31,101 bases of DNA from an uncultured Methanomassiliicoccales archaeon (GCA_934234005.1 CAKQHC010000006.1:1-31101); one strand, 5' to 3'. Counted from the stretch's first letter, positions 6,083 through 15,188 are shown. Notes: generated by a model not told the origin, from the letters alone. Numbers and translations: made by a program.

Positions 6083-7389
6083 TGAAGATCTGCGCATCGA
6101 TCAGCAGCATCGCCGATCTGAACAGGATCGACGATGCCGACATGGTCGAAATCAGACTCGACCTGCTCGGTTCCGTACCGAAGGTCAAAGACAAGGATCT
6201 CCTTGTCACATTCCGTACGCCTTTCGACAAATCGGTTCTCCCGGAAGGATATTCCGGTATGATAGACGTGGGAGAGGAGGAAAGACCGGATACCGATTTG
6301 GAAGTAATTGCGTCATATCACGATTATGAGAAGACCCCTAATTCCGAACGCATCCGTTCGATACTCGGCAATCAGGATTCGGACATCGGCAAAACGGCGT
6401 TCAAAGTGAATACGCTCCGGGATCTTGTCAGCATATCCGATGCCGCGAAAGGATATCCCAAAAAACATGTTATTCTCGGCATGGGGCCCATGGGTACGGT
6501 CACACGCATAAGACAGAAACTCCTGGGCAACGAATTTACATTCGGGTATGTCGGAGAACCGACCGCACCGGGACAGCTGAGCGTTTCGGAAATGGCATCG
6601 CTCGGGGACGACTGCATGATTCTGGGAATTTTGGGCAATCCGCTCTCGAAAAGCAAATCGCCCGTAATGCAGAATGCCGCTTTAAAAGCATCCGGCATAA
6701 ACGGAATCTATCTCCCGTTCGAAACAAAAGACCTCGACTCCGTGGAAGAAGTTATCCGCGCATACGAAATCCGCGGAATGAATGTGACAATACCCCACAA
6801 ACAGGAGATTATGGACCACCTGGATGCCGTTGACGGCAATGCATCGTCAATCGGTGCCGTAAACACCGTCGTAAACGACAACGGGAAGCTTATCGGATAC
6901 AATACCGACGTAGAAGGAATATCGAAGGCGCTTTCCGCAGCCGGCATAGTTCCGAAGGGTATGCGCGTACTTATCATGGGTTCCGGAGGAGCCGCCAAAG
7001 CATGCGCGCACAGACTGTCTCCCGACTGCGACATAACAATAACGGGAAGAAACCGTTCCACCGGCGAAGAACTGGCCAAAGAATTCGGAGCGTCTTACAG
7101 ATCCGGAGATTCCGTGTCGGTACGCATGTACGACCTTATTGTCAACTGTACGCCCGTAGGAATGTATTCAGACGGGCCGTATCCCATCAACATTTCTGCC
7201 GTTGACCGCTCCCAGGCCGTATTCGACATGGTATACGGAACGGAAACACCTTTGGTCAAACACGCTAAAGAATCGGGATGCAGAGTCGCATACGGCGCAG
7301 ACATGCTGGCCGGACAGGGTGCCGCATCGTTCGCATTGTGGACCGGCATACAGAACACATTTGATATCATGAGGAGAGAACTCGAATGA
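6082..7389 (+). CDS. aroDE: Bifunctional 3-dehydroquinate dehydratase / shikimate dehydrogenase (AroD-AroE fusion)
   Basis: One 435-residue chain carries two enzymes. Residues 1 to about 172 form a type I dehydroquinase: VEIRLD with E23 and R25, catalytic H80 in SYHDYEKTP, Schiff-base K108 in AFKVNT, and the TAPGQLS loop at 161-167. Residues from about 178 form shikimate dehydrogenase: NPLSKSKSP, catalytic K240 in NVTIPHK, GYNTDVEG with D276, the NADP loop GSGGAAKA at about 300-307 followed by TGRN, NCTPVGM, and a QGAASF block near the C-terminus. Together they convert dehydroquinate to shikimate. No internal stop or restart separates the halves. The order AroD-AroE matches the plant enzyme. 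The start overlaps the previous stop by 1 base and the stop overlaps aroK by 4. Confidence 0.93.
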   Translation: MKICASISSIADLNRIDDADMVEIRLDLLGSVPKVKDKDLLVTFRTPFDKSVLPEGYSGMIDVGEEERPDTDLEVIASYHDYEKTPNSERIRSILGNQDSDIGKTAFKVNTLRDLVSISDAAKGYPKKHVILGMGPMGTVTRIRQKLLGNEFTFGYVGEPTAPGQLSVSEMASLGDDCMILGILGNPLSKSKSPVMQNAALKASGINGIYLPFETKDLDSVEEVIRAYEIRGMNVTIPHKQEIMDHLDAVDGNASSIGAVNTVVNDNGKLIGYNTDVEGISKALSAAGIVPKGMRVLIMGSGGAAKACAHRLSPDCDITITGRNRSTGEELAKEFGASYRSGDSVSVRMYDLIVNCTPVGMYSDGPYPINISAVDRSQAVFDMVYGTETPLVKHAKESGCRVAYGADMLAGQGAASFALWTGIQNTFDIMRRELE

Positions 7390-8225
7390 CAGGAATAGGC
7401 CAATCGCACGGAGCGGTGACTGTTATAAATGCCATGCCCTGCGGCATAGGGGCCACCATAGGCGTATCTTTGGAAACTAGGGCGGTTTTCAATCCCGACG
7501 GTTCCGAACGCATAGTTACCATTGTGAACGATCCGTCTGAAAACGACAGCATGGCCCGCATCTGCGTCAGAAGGGCATATGAAGCTGCCGGCGAACCCGA
7601 ACCCGAAGGCTGGACGCTAAAGACAGATTCCCAAATACCCGTTTCCAGGGGATTGAAAAGTTCCAGTACCGCATGCAACGCAATACTCAGAGCCGTATTT
7701 GCGGAACTGGACCGCGAAATGGATCCAGTGACTCTGATTAAGCTGGGCGTGGAATGCGCCAGAGAAGCAAAGGTTACTGTAACGGGATCGTTCGACGATG
7801 CCTGCGGAAGCGGATTGGGCGGACTCGTCATGACGGACAATACCTCCGACGAGATAATCGCACACTCCGACATCGGCGAATATGACTGCATAATTCATGT
7901 TCCGCATTACAAAATACCGAAAACAGGCCTGAATCTGGATGCTCTGCATTCGGTTGCACCCGAAATCAGAATGGCAATAGGACTCGCCATGAGAAAACCG
8001 TTCGATGCCATGACAATTAACGGCAGAATAATATCGCGCGTTTCCGGCGTCGACAATTCGGTTGCGGAAAAAGCGATTTCCATGGGTGCTCTCGGCGCAG
8101 GCATGTCCGGTTCGGGGCCTGCCGTAGCCATAATTGTACCGAAAGGCGACGGCGCATCGTTCTCCGAAGATCTCGGATATGATCCGGAAGACATCATCAT
8201 AACCTCCACGAGGTGCGGCGAATGA
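7386..8225 (+). CDS. aroK: Shikimate kinase, archaeal GHMP type
   Basis: This 279-residue protein phosphorylates shikimate with ATP. It belongs to the GHMP kinase superfamily used by archaea, not to the bacterial P-loop AroK family. The ATP-binding motif is PVSRGLKSSSTACNA at 85-99, a second block TGSFDDACGSGLGG contains the likely acidic residues, and the C-terminal GHMP motif is GAGMSGSGPAVAI. The start forms an ATGA overlap with the aroDE stop, and its own stop forms another with aroA. Confidence 0.93.
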   Translation: MTGIGQSHGAVTVINAMPCGIGATIGVSLETRAVFNPDGSERIVTIVNDPSENDSMARICVRRAYEAAGEPEPEGWTLKTDSQIPVSRGLKSSSTACNAILRAVFAELDREMDPVTLIKLGVECAREAKVTVTGSFDDACGSGLGGLVMTDNTSDEIIAHSDIGEYDCIIHVPHYKIPKTGLNLDALHSVAPEIRMAIGLAMRKPFDAMTINGRIISRVSGVDNSVAEKAISMGALGAGMSGSGPAVAIIVPKGDGASFSEDLGYDPEDIIITSTRCGE

Positions 8226-9487
8226 CTTCCATGGCTTTCAAAGGAGGAAAAATGAAGGGAAAAGTCCTGCCTCCGCCTTCCAAGAGCCACACCCACAGGG
8301 CATTCTTTATGGCTGCCATGGCAGACGGGGAATCGATTATTTCCCATCCGCTGATATCTTCCGATACCAAAGCCACGTTAAACGCGTGCAGGATGATGGG
8401 GGCTGAGGCAAACGTCCGCGACGACGGAAAAGTAACCGTAAACGGAGGGAATCTCCATGCGCCGGAAGGGATTGTGGATGCGGACAACTCGGGAACGACT
8501 ATGCGCATATTCACGGGTCTGTGCTCGATGTTCGGCAAACCGGTTACGATTACGGGCGACGAATCTCTTCTGAAAAGACCGATGGGGCCGCTGCTGAATG
8601 CCCTCGAACAATCGGGAGTGTCGTGCCGGTCCAATAACGGACTTCCTCCGGTAACCGTTACGGGACCCGCCAAAGGGGGAAAAACTGCAATTGACGGGAG
8701 CATAAGCTCCCAATACATAACCGCCCTGCTGATGGTTGCCCCCATGTTGGCGGCACCGTCCGAAATAACCGTAAACGGATCCATGGTGTCCGCGCCGTAT
8801 CTGGACATCACGGTATCGATGATGCGCCTCTTCGGATCGGAAGCATCCAGAAGCGGCAACGTATTCTCGGTCGCAAACTCCGGCTACAAACCGTATAACT
8901 ACACCGTACCGTCGGACTTCTCGTCTGCCGCTTTCCCTCTTGTAGCGGGTGCCTTAGGCGGAGAAGTTACGGTCACGGGCATGGATATGAACGACCCCCA
9001 GGGCGACAAAATGATCATAGATATCATCCGTGCGGCCGGATGCAGTGTAGAAGTGGCCGGAAACGAAATAACCGTTCGCAGCGGAAAGCTCCGCGGATGC
9101 GATGTCGATTTGGGCAAAGCTCCCGATCTGTTCCCCGCGGTTGCGGTCATGCTTTCGGTAGCCGAAGGGGACAGCAGACTGTACGGCGCCCCCCAACTCA
9201 AATTCAAAGAAAGCAACAGAATCGAGACCGTAGTTAATCTTATCAACGGAATCGGAGGATGTGCCGAACCGACCGACGACGGATGCATCATACACGGGAA
9301 ACCCGAAGGACTGAAAGGAGGCAGCATAATCCACAAAGGAGACCACCGTCTCATGATGTCCGCAGCCGTAGCATCCATTGTATGCAAAGATGCCGTCGTA
9401 ATGGACGATATCGAATGCTGTGCCGTATCATATCCCGATTTCGTGGAACAGATGAAATCCCTGGGCATGGTGACGGAGGCTTTGTGA
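8222..9487 (+). CDS. aroA: 3-phosphoshikimate 1-carboxyvinyltransferase (EPSP synthase)
   Basis: This 421-residue enzyme adds the enolpyruvyl group of PEP to shikimate 3-phosphate. Typical EPSP synthase motifs are PPPSKSHTHRAFF near the N-terminus, DNSGTTMRIF, KRPMGPLL, a SSAAFPLVAGAL segment, LKFKESNRIE, and HKGDHRLMMSAAVA near the end. The ATG at 8222 overlaps the aroK stop (ATGA) and leaves the usual dozen residues before the PPSKS loop. A second ATG at 8252 follows a strong AAGGAGG (8241-8247) at only 4 bases and would give a 411-residue protein lacking the first beta strand, so I prefer 8222. Confidence 0.93.
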   Translation: MTSMAFKGGKMKGKVLPPPSKSHTHRAFFMAAMADGESIISHPLISSDTKATLNACRMMGAEANVRDDGKVTVNGGNLHAPEGIVDADNSGTTMRIFTGLCSMFGKPVTITGDESLLKRPMGPLLNALEQSGVSCRSNNGLPPVTVTGPAKGGKTAIDGSISSQYITALLMVAPMLAAPSEITVNGSMVSAPYLDITVSMMRLFGSEASRSGNVFSVANSGYKPYNYTVPSDFSSAAFPLVAGALGGEVTVTGMDMNDPQGDKMIIDIIRAAGCSVEVAGNEITVRSGKLRGCDVDLGKAPDLFPAVAVMLSVAEGDSRLYGAPQLKFKESNRIETVVNLINGIGGCAEPTDDGCIIHGKPEGLKGGSIIHKGDHRLMMSAAVASIVCKDAVVMDDIECCAVSYPDFVEQMKSLGMVTEAL

Positions 9488-10551
9488 TGTACACGTTCGG
9501 AAAAAAGATTGTTGTGGATCTGTTCGGCAAAAGTCACGGCCCGTGCGTCGGATGTATCCTGAAAGGCCTGCCTGCCGGCATGGATATCGATTTTGAAAAC
9601 ATATCCGCAGAGATGGAGTTAAGAAAACCCGTAGGGCGCATAGGCACTCCCAGAAGAGAAGCGGATTCCGTAGAGTTTGTACAGGGTATTGCCGACGGCA
9701 AAACGGACGGCAATCCTATCCTGATGCGCATCGCCAACGGAAATACGGACGGCAGCAAGTATATGCAGTTCTATGACAAACCGCGTCCGGGACATGCCGA
9801 TCTTCCCGCGCTGCTGAAATTCCCCGACCACGACTTAAGAGGAAGCGGGCAGTTCTCCGGAAGACTTACGGCCGCGTTGGTTGCCGCCGGTGCGGTTGCC
9901 AAACAGTTTATCTCGAAATACGGAATAGAAATCAATGCGTATACGCGTTCGGTAGGTTCCTTCATGGATCCTTCGAAAAGAACTTCTGCGGAAGCACACT
10001 ATTCCAGAAACTTCGCCACCCGCGCGTGCGATGACGAACTTGATGCTTCCTTCAGGGACTGTATCGAGGAAGCGGGAGAGAGAAAAGACAGCGTCGGAGG
10101 AACCGTGGAGTGCATTATATCCGGACTTCCGATAGGATTCGGCGGCATATGGTTCGAAGCGCTTGACGCAGAACTGTCGCATGCCATGTTCGGCATTCCT
10201 GCCTGCAAAGGCGTGGAATTCGGAGACGGATTCGCACTCGCGTTCATGCACGGTTCCGAATCGAACGACCCGTACAGATACACTTCCGACGGCAGAATTG
10301 TCACGGAAAAGAACAGTCTCGGCGGAATAGTGGGAGGCATGTGCGACGGTTCCGACGTAACGTTCAGAGTGGCATTCAAACCCACTCCGTCCATCGGTGT
10401 TGTTCAGGATACCGTAAATCTGCGCACATGTTCCAACGACACGGTAGAAGTCGAAGGCAGACACGACCCGTGTATTGTACCCAGAGCGGTAGCGGTCGTG
10501 GAAGCGATGGCCGCACTGACGGTTGCCGATCAGATTACGAGGGGATTATAA
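9487..10551 (+). CDS. aroC: Chorismate synthase
   Basis: This 354-residue protein makes chorismate from EPSP with reduced FMN. It starts with the characteristic FGKKIVVDLFGKSHG and CVGCILKGLPAG blocks and contains PRREADSVEF, YDKPRPGHADLPA and GSGQFSGRLTA; a CKGVEFGDGF block follows. Two motifs depart from the commonest form: RKPVGRIGTPR replaces the usual RRPGQ region, and GSGQFSGR replaces GGGRSSAR. Both belong to a known divergent branch, so the enzyme is probably active. The ATG shares one base with the aroA stop (TGATG), and the TAA stop shares one base with the next ATG. Confidence 0.92.
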   Translation: MYTFGKKIVVDLFGKSHGPCVGCILKGLPAGMDIDFENISAEMELRKPVGRIGTPRREADSVEFVQGIADGKTDGNPILMRIANGNTDGSKYMQFYDKPRPGHADLPALLKFPDHDLRGSGQFSGRLTAALVAAGAVAKQFISKYGIEINAYTRSVGSFMDPSKRTSAEAHYSRNFATRACDDELDASFRDCIEEAGERKDSVGGTVECIISGLPIGFGGIWFEALDAELSHAMFGIPACKGVEFGDGFALAFMHGSESNDPYRYTSDGRIVTEKNSLGGIVGGMCDGSDVTFRVAFKPTPSIGVVQDTVNLRTCSNDTVEVEGRHDPCIVPRAVAVVEAMAALTVADQITRGL

Positions 10552-11603
10552 TGGAATTGAACGAAATACGCGACGGAATCAGGGAAATCGATTTTCAGAT
10601 TCTTGAACTCATGAAAAAAAGACTCGAATTGGCCAAAGAAGTCGGTAAGAACAAAGTCGAAACCAATTCGGCGGTCAGGAATATTCCGACCGAGAACAAA
10701 GTCATCGACAGGTACAGAGGTTTTGCCCTGGAAAACGGAATGAATCCGGTCTATGCCGAGAATATCTGCAAAATGCTCATGCAGGAGTCTATCGAGATTC
10801 AGGCAGCCATGCCGCGCAAAGCGTCTGTTCTGAGGCATATAGCGATTATCGGCGGATACGGAAAAATGGGACGCTGGCTCGCCGACCTGTTCAAGGAATG
10901 CGGACACCGCGTGGATATAATAGATCCGTCTTCGGGCAACGGCCTTACCGTTGACGACTGCAAATGGGCGGACACCGTCATCATATCGATCCCCATATCC
11001 AGAACGGGCCCTATGTTGGAAAAGATTGATAAAATCGCAAAAGACGATGCCCTGATATTCGATATTGCTTCCCTGAAATCTCCCCATCTTTCGATACTGA
11101 GAGACATGGGCTCCAAAAGGAAGGTGTGTTCGGTCCACCCCATGTTCGGACCTTCCGCCGGTTCCATGTACGACAGAAATCTGATAATCTGCGATTGCGG
11201 AAACGAAGATGCGGTGAAGGAAGCATGCGAACTTCTGGGCAATCACGGAGCCAATGTCAGGTGCATGCCTGTGGAAGAACACGACAGATACATGTCGTAC
11301 GTATTGGGTTTAAGCCATGCCGTTAACATCGCATTCTTTACGGTACTGCAACGCAGCGGCATCCCGTACGACGACATGAAGAGCGTGGCATCCACCACCT
11401 ACTCCAAACTCATGGAGTCCAACCTGTCCGTTGCTCTGGAAGATCCGTATCTGTACTATGAAATCCAGCATCTCAACGCCAACCGCGAAACCATGCTGGG
11501 TGATTTCGACAAATCCGTCAGAGATGTCGTCGATGCCGCACTGTCCGACAGCCCCGTCGCATTCAAGGAACTTATGGATAAGGGCCGCGAATACTTCACC
11601 TGA
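10551..11603 (+). CDS. tyrA: Chorismate mutase / prephenate dehydrogenase fusion (AroQ-TyrA)
   Basis: This 350-residue bifunctional protein takes chorismate to prephenate and then to 4-hydroxyphenylpyruvate for tyrosine. Residues 1 to about 88 are an all-helical AroQ mutase (LNEIRDGIREIDFQILELM, MKKRLELAKEVGKNK). From about 95 a Rossmann dehydrogenase begins: AIIGGYGKMGRW, then VIISIPIS, SVHPMFGPSAGSM and a helical C-terminal domain with LSHAVNIAFF. The layout resembles the E. coli T-protein. It ends the aromatic operon. No prephenate dehydratase or tryptophan gene is present. Its 3' end overlaps the convergent FGGY kinase gene by 8 bases, leaving no room for a separate terminator. Confidence 0.93.
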   Translation: MELNEIRDGIREIDFQILELMKKRLELAKEVGKNKVETNSAVRNIPTENKVIDRYRGFALENGMNPVYAENICKMLMQESIEIQAAMPRKASVLRHIAIIGGYGKMGRWLADLFKECGHRVDIIDPSSGNGLTVDDCKWADTVIISIPISRTGPMLEKIDKIAKDDALIFDIASLKSPHLSILRDMGSKRKVCSVHPMFGPSAGSMYDRNLIICDCGNEDAVKEACELLGNHGANVRCMPVEEHDRYMSYVLGLSHAVNIAFFTVLQRSGIPYDDMKSVASTTYSKLMESNLSVALEDPYLYYEIQHLNANRETMLGDFDKSVRDVVDAALSDSPVAFKELMDKGREYFT

Positions 11604-13128
11604 GCTTCGACAGCGTACGGTAAACCTTTTTCATCCCGTTTTCAAAAACATATTCGCGGATACGGGCATATCCGACATATTTTGAATGTCTGTCGGAATC
11701 CGGTTCAAACGAACGTTCCACTCTGACTGCCGATTTCAATGACGGTTCCAGACTGTCCGTGTCGCCTACGGCATAGGCCCCCATGATGCAGTCTGTCAGT
11801 ACGGCCCCTCCCGTAACTTCCATAACATCCGCTCTGCACCCCAGCATATCTGCCTTGATTCCGTTCCACAGATTGTTGACGCTGCCTCCTTCCGCGATGG
11901 TTATGCGCGAAAGATCCGCTCCTGCGGAACGGCATAGGTCGGCAACACGCATATAATCATATCCGATTGATTCCAAAACCGCACGCCACATAACATAACG
12001 GTCCGTATCCAGCCCCATGTTAAGGAAACATCCCGATGCACCTGCCATATCTCCGACGCCGCCTGTAAGATACGGCAGAAAAACAACGCCTCCCGAACCC
12101 GGCGGAACTTCCGACGCTTTCGTATTAAGCGTGTCATAGTCTTCCGACACCACATTATTCCGAAACCACTTGAGAGCCAGGCCACCCGTGCGTATATATC
12201 CCCAATAGAAGTATGTGTTGTCAAGGGAACCGCTGTTGAATATCAGTCCGGATCCTGCTCTGCTCAATTCGGGAATTATTCCGTCTGTTGACAGACAAAA
12301 CATGGCACATGTCCCTGCCACATCAACGCCTGTGCCGGGCTTTACGGATCCGCAGCCGATCATCGACTGCATGGTATCTCCCGCACCAGCACATACGGGC
12401 GTACCTTCGGGAACGCCTGTTCTGTCCGACACTTCCTTTGTTATTCCCCCGATAATATCCCAGGGTTTGACGATGCGGGGCATCATATCCTTCGGAATTC
12501 CCAAAATATCAAGTTGTTCCCCGGACCATTCCTTCTCCGTAACCCTGTATCCCAATCCCCAACCGGACATCGTGCCCTGATCGATGAATGCATCTTCCGA
12601 AGAGACGCCTGCGAGATGCATCAGCACATAGGGGGCGTTATGAACAAACTTGGCTCCGTGCAGTTTTACGTCCGGAATGTTATCCAGGAACCATTCCGCA
12701 ATCACGGCGGGAAACATGCAGGATGCTTCGGCGTTGCCGGTCTCGGTCCTCCATATATCGTTATGCAACGAATTGATGCTGTCGGCATACGGCTGCGTCC
12801 TCGAATCCAGATAATTGATGTAACGCGTTATGGGATTTCCGGCAGAATCGATACAGGCAATTCCGCAGATTATACCGTCGCCCATCACCGAACGGATGTT
12901 ATCGGGATTGTATCCTTTGTCGATTAAAGTTTTCACACACTCTCTGAGTCCGCGTTCCACCAAAATACGGTATTCGTCCACATCCATTTCAACCATATCC
13001 GGGCCCGGATTGTATATAGTGGTCGAATGAATGGATTGTGCCAAACATTCATGTCTGCCGTTATACGCCGCAACTTTGACGCTCTGTGTTCCGGCATCGA
13101 ATCCGAGATACAATGAATCTGAATACAT
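11596..13128 (-). CDS. FGGY-family carbohydrate kinase (xylulokinase-like)
   Basis: This 510-residue protein is a sugar kinase of the FGGY family. The N-terminal phosphate-binding segment YLGFDAGTQSVKVA contains D11, and the catalytic base is expected at D251 in AGAGDTMQSMIG. A later block GSVNNLWNGIKADMLG is the typical C-terminal FGGY signature, and GGAVLTDCIMGAYAVGD follows it. Closest in feel to xylulokinases, but ribulose, glycerol-like or other polyols cannot be excluded from sequence alone. It is last in a minus-strand set after the YdbS/YdbT-like genes, 51 bases from the preceding stop. A weak TTTAGATT about 28 bases upstream of the ATG could give it its own leaderless transcript. No sugar transporter or isomerase is adjacent. 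Confidence 0.82.
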   Translation of the reverse strand: MYSDSLYLGFDAGTQSVKVAAYNGRHECLAQSIHSTTIYNPGPDMVEMDVDEYRILVERGLRECVKTLIDKGYNPDNIRSVMGDGIICGIACIDSAGNPITRYINYLDSRTQPYADSINSLHNDIWRTETGNAEASCMFPAVIAEWFLDNIPDVKLHGAKFVHNAPYVLMHLAGVSSEDAFIDQGTMSGWGLGYRVTEKEWSGEQLDILGIPKDMMPRIVKPWDIIGGITKEVSDRTGVPEGTPVCAGAGDTMQSMIGCGSVKPGTGVDVAGTCAMFCLSTDGIIPELSRAGSGLIFNSGSLDNTYFYWGYIRTGGLALKWFRNNVVSEDYDTLNTKASEVPPGSGGVVFLPYLTGGVGDMAGASGCFLNMGLDTDRYVMWRAVLESIGYDYMRVADLCRSAGADLSRITIAEGGSVNNLWNGIKADMLGCRADVMEVTGGAVLTDCIMGAYAVGDTDSLEPSLKSAVRVERSFEPDSDRHSKYVGYARIREYVFENGMKKVYRTLSKLR

Positions 13129-13179
13129 CCATCGTCTCGGATTCCGATTACCAATCTAAATGGTTTTGCATCTACCCGA

Positions 13180-14646
13180 TTATAGATATTTACGATAATC
13201 GTAACGGCCGTCTGTAATGCGCCCTATGACTTCGGACGGAATATGCTCCAACACAGACGGTTCGAACAAACCGGAAACAACAGTTCTGGCACCGAGCGAA
13301 GAGATAAGAGATACATTGCATGCGGACAGACCCAAATATCTTACCATCGGCCCGGACGATACCTCGGCAATCTGAACTTTGTCATAGCGCATAACTTCCG
13401 TTGAGATGTCATAACCTCCGATGACAAACGAAAACAACTCGTCACCGCACGATACCGATCTTCTGCGGGATGCCAAAGGTATGCGTATAATCAAAATAGC
13501 CAAAACCGCCGCCACTGCAACCGTACCGTAATCGGCTATGTACTTCGCTATTTCGATATCTTCCGGATCCGTGCTCAGCGACACCAGATAATGAACGGCA
13601 TAAACGCATAATGAGAAAACTGCCGTTATAATCAAAGACGTTGAAAACATCAGACCGCTGGCACGGGAGGGTTGCTTTACACAGGAATCATTCATGACAA
13701 ATTCCGGAATAAGCCTGGGAATCAGATTCTCGACATCTTTCTTTGATTTTAACGGACAAAGAATCGGCATTCCGAATTGATCTGCCGTTCCCACAACCTC
13801 TGCTTCAAGAGTGGCTTTACCCAAAATTCTTGCCAAAAGGGGCTCACGGATACGAATAGAATTGATTTTAGACACTTTGAACGACGTACGGTAATTCGTA
13901 ATCAATCCGCTGTCAACGGTAATCGTGTCATCCACACGGTATATACGGTAGTTGTAATACTTCAGAATAATCCTGATCCAAGGTACAAAGGTCGTAATCA
14001 GAAACAGAATTAAGGCCACGAAGAATCCGTCTCCGTTTCCGAAGAACAGAGAGTATACCGAGTACAGCATCATCAGAAGACCGAACAAAGCAGAATAAGT
14101 CGGCTGTGCCAAGAAACCGTGCAGAATAACATCGGCATTACTGACATGCATCATCGACTCCATTTTCCTGTCTTCATCGACGGTAATGCCTTTATCGAAA
14201 ATCTTCTTGGATAACTCTTCGCGTAATGCATCTGCCTCCGGCTGTTTCAAAACCAAAGCGGCTTCCGCCTGTGTGGAATTGACGCTGGAGTTTACATTAA
14301 ACATCAGAGTGGAGGTTCCGAACAGTATGTTGTACAGATTGCGTTTGACATTAACGGATGCAAGACGGTTGTACGGAATGCGTTTGACTTTCTTGGATAT
14401 CAGATCGAAACGGACGACCATTTCCGTATCCGTAAACACAAACGTTGTCTTCTGCCACCAGCGCGTATAAAGTGCTGCAAGACATACAGCCAAAACCGCC
14501 AGGCCTGCTACGATATACGATCCGTATTCTGAAGTATCCGTATCTCCGAGATTAATCAGAATCAGGACTGCAATCACAATCATCGTGGTAGCAAGATTGG
14601 AGATGATGACCGTAGGGTGGTTGCGGTATGTTCTTTCAGAATCCAT
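13180..14646 (-). CDS. YdbT-like membrane protein with three bacterial PH (bPH2) domains
   Basis: This 488-residue membrane protein has three copies of the DUF304/bPH2 domain: about 60-140 (TTFVFTDTEMVVRFDLISKK), about 235-295 (YRVDDTITVDSGLITNYR) and about 395-465. Hydrophobic pairs precede each domain: residues 14-32 with 42-60, about 185-225, and about 335-390. From memory, Bacillus subtilis YdbT is of similar length and has the same three-domain plan. The gene starts 1 base after the stop of the smaller YdbS-like gene, as in bacterial ydbST. B. subtilis YdbST has been linked to resistance to certain antimicrobial peptides; the role here is unknown. The stop is TAA. Confidence 0.75.
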   Translation of the reverse strand: MDSERTYRNHPTVIISNLATTMIVIAVLILINLGDTDTSEYGSYIVAGLAVLAVCLAALYTRWWQKTTFVFTDTEMVVRFDLISKKVKRIPYNRLASVNVKRNLYNILFGTSTLMFNVNSSVNSTQAEAALVLKQPEADALREELSKKIFDKGITVDEDRKMESMMHVSNADVILHGFLAQPTYSALFGLLMMLYSVYSLFFGNGDGFFVALILFLITTFVPWIRIILKYYNYRIYRVDDTITVDSGLITNYRTSFKVSKINSIRIREPLLARILGKATLEAEVVGTADQFGMPILCPLKSKKDVENLIPRLIPEFVMNDSCVKQPSRASGLMFSTSLIITAVFSLCVYAVHYLVSLSTDPEDIEIAKYIADYGTVAVAAVLAILIIRIPLASRRRSVSCGDELFSFVIGGYDISTEVMRYDKVQIAEVSSGPMVRYLGLSACNVSLISSLGARTVVSGLFEPSVLEHIPSEVIGRITDGRYDYRKYL

Positions 14647-14647
14647 T

Positions 14648-15166
14648 TCAGATCCTGTCCTTAAGAAGTGCTACAACAGTATTGTTGAGATACTTAACTA
14701 TCTCTTCGGCAACATTCTCTTCGAGATACTGTATCTTGGCTGTTCCGCCGGCCGTTGTGATAATAACGTCTGCCAAACCGAAGATACGGTTGATAGGCCC
14801 GCGGACGACATCAACCTGATGTATCCTCTCTATAGGTATCATCTGATGGGTTATCCATAAAACCCCTCTGCGTATCTCGGCCTTGTCGGAATCTATCCTG
14901 TATCTGTAACGGTTGTAGAACACAACAGGCGCTGCAAGCAAATAGGCAACGCACAAAAAATACACAACAAAAGAGCATATTGTTGCGAGTGTATTGTTGC
15001 CGTCTGATTCGGGAATGGCGAAAACAAGTACGGCTACCAATATCAAAGTAAGCGCGACAAAGACGATTCCGTTGCGGAGGTATATCGATTTCTTGCTTGA
15101 CGGAACCAATCTGCGATATCCGTCGGCAGTGAAACCGCCTTCGTCGGTTGCAAAAATATTTTCCAT
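14648..15166 (-). CDS. YdbS-like membrane protein with one bPH2 domain
   Basis: This 172-residue protein has two membrane segments (about residues 30-52 and 62-84) followed by one bPH2/DUF304 domain (YRYRIDSDKAEIRRGVLW, MIPIERIHQVDVVRGPINRIFG). That is the YdbS layout, and it is coupled to the YdbT-like gene. I chose the ATG at 15166: the frame is open upstream to 15226, but the TATA box at 15189-15196 lies inside that extension and predicts transcription at the ATG itself, so the mRNA is probably leaderless. A perfect 10-bp inverted repeat covers the start codon. Confidence 0.75.
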   Translation of the reverse strand: MENIFATDEGGFTADGYRRLVPSSKKSIYLRNGIVFVALTLILVAVLVFAIPESDGNNTLATICSFVVYFLCVAYLLAAPVVFYNRYRYRIDSDKAEIRRGVLWITHQMIPIERIHQVDVVRGPINRIFGLADVIITTAGGTAKIQYLEENVAEEIVKYLNNTVVALLKDRI

Positions 15167-15188
15167 AACGGTTTCAGTAACCGTTATG
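15164..15188. promoter_or_regulatory. Perfect 10-bp inverted repeat over the ydbS-like start codon (candidate operator)
   Basis: Arms CATAACGGTT (15164-15173) and AACCGTTATG (15179-15188) are exact complements around a 5-base spacer. The left arm contains the start codon complement and the right arm touches the TATA box at 15189-15196. A dimeric repressor bound here would cover the transcription start. Confidence 0.55.

Noticed and set aside
7002..7205. Arg/Gln-rich plus-strand frames inside the aromatic genes (also 4665-5159 and 9040-9237)
   Set aside because: Frame-shifted shadows of aroE, ADTH synthase and aroA; the parent genes are intact and recognised.
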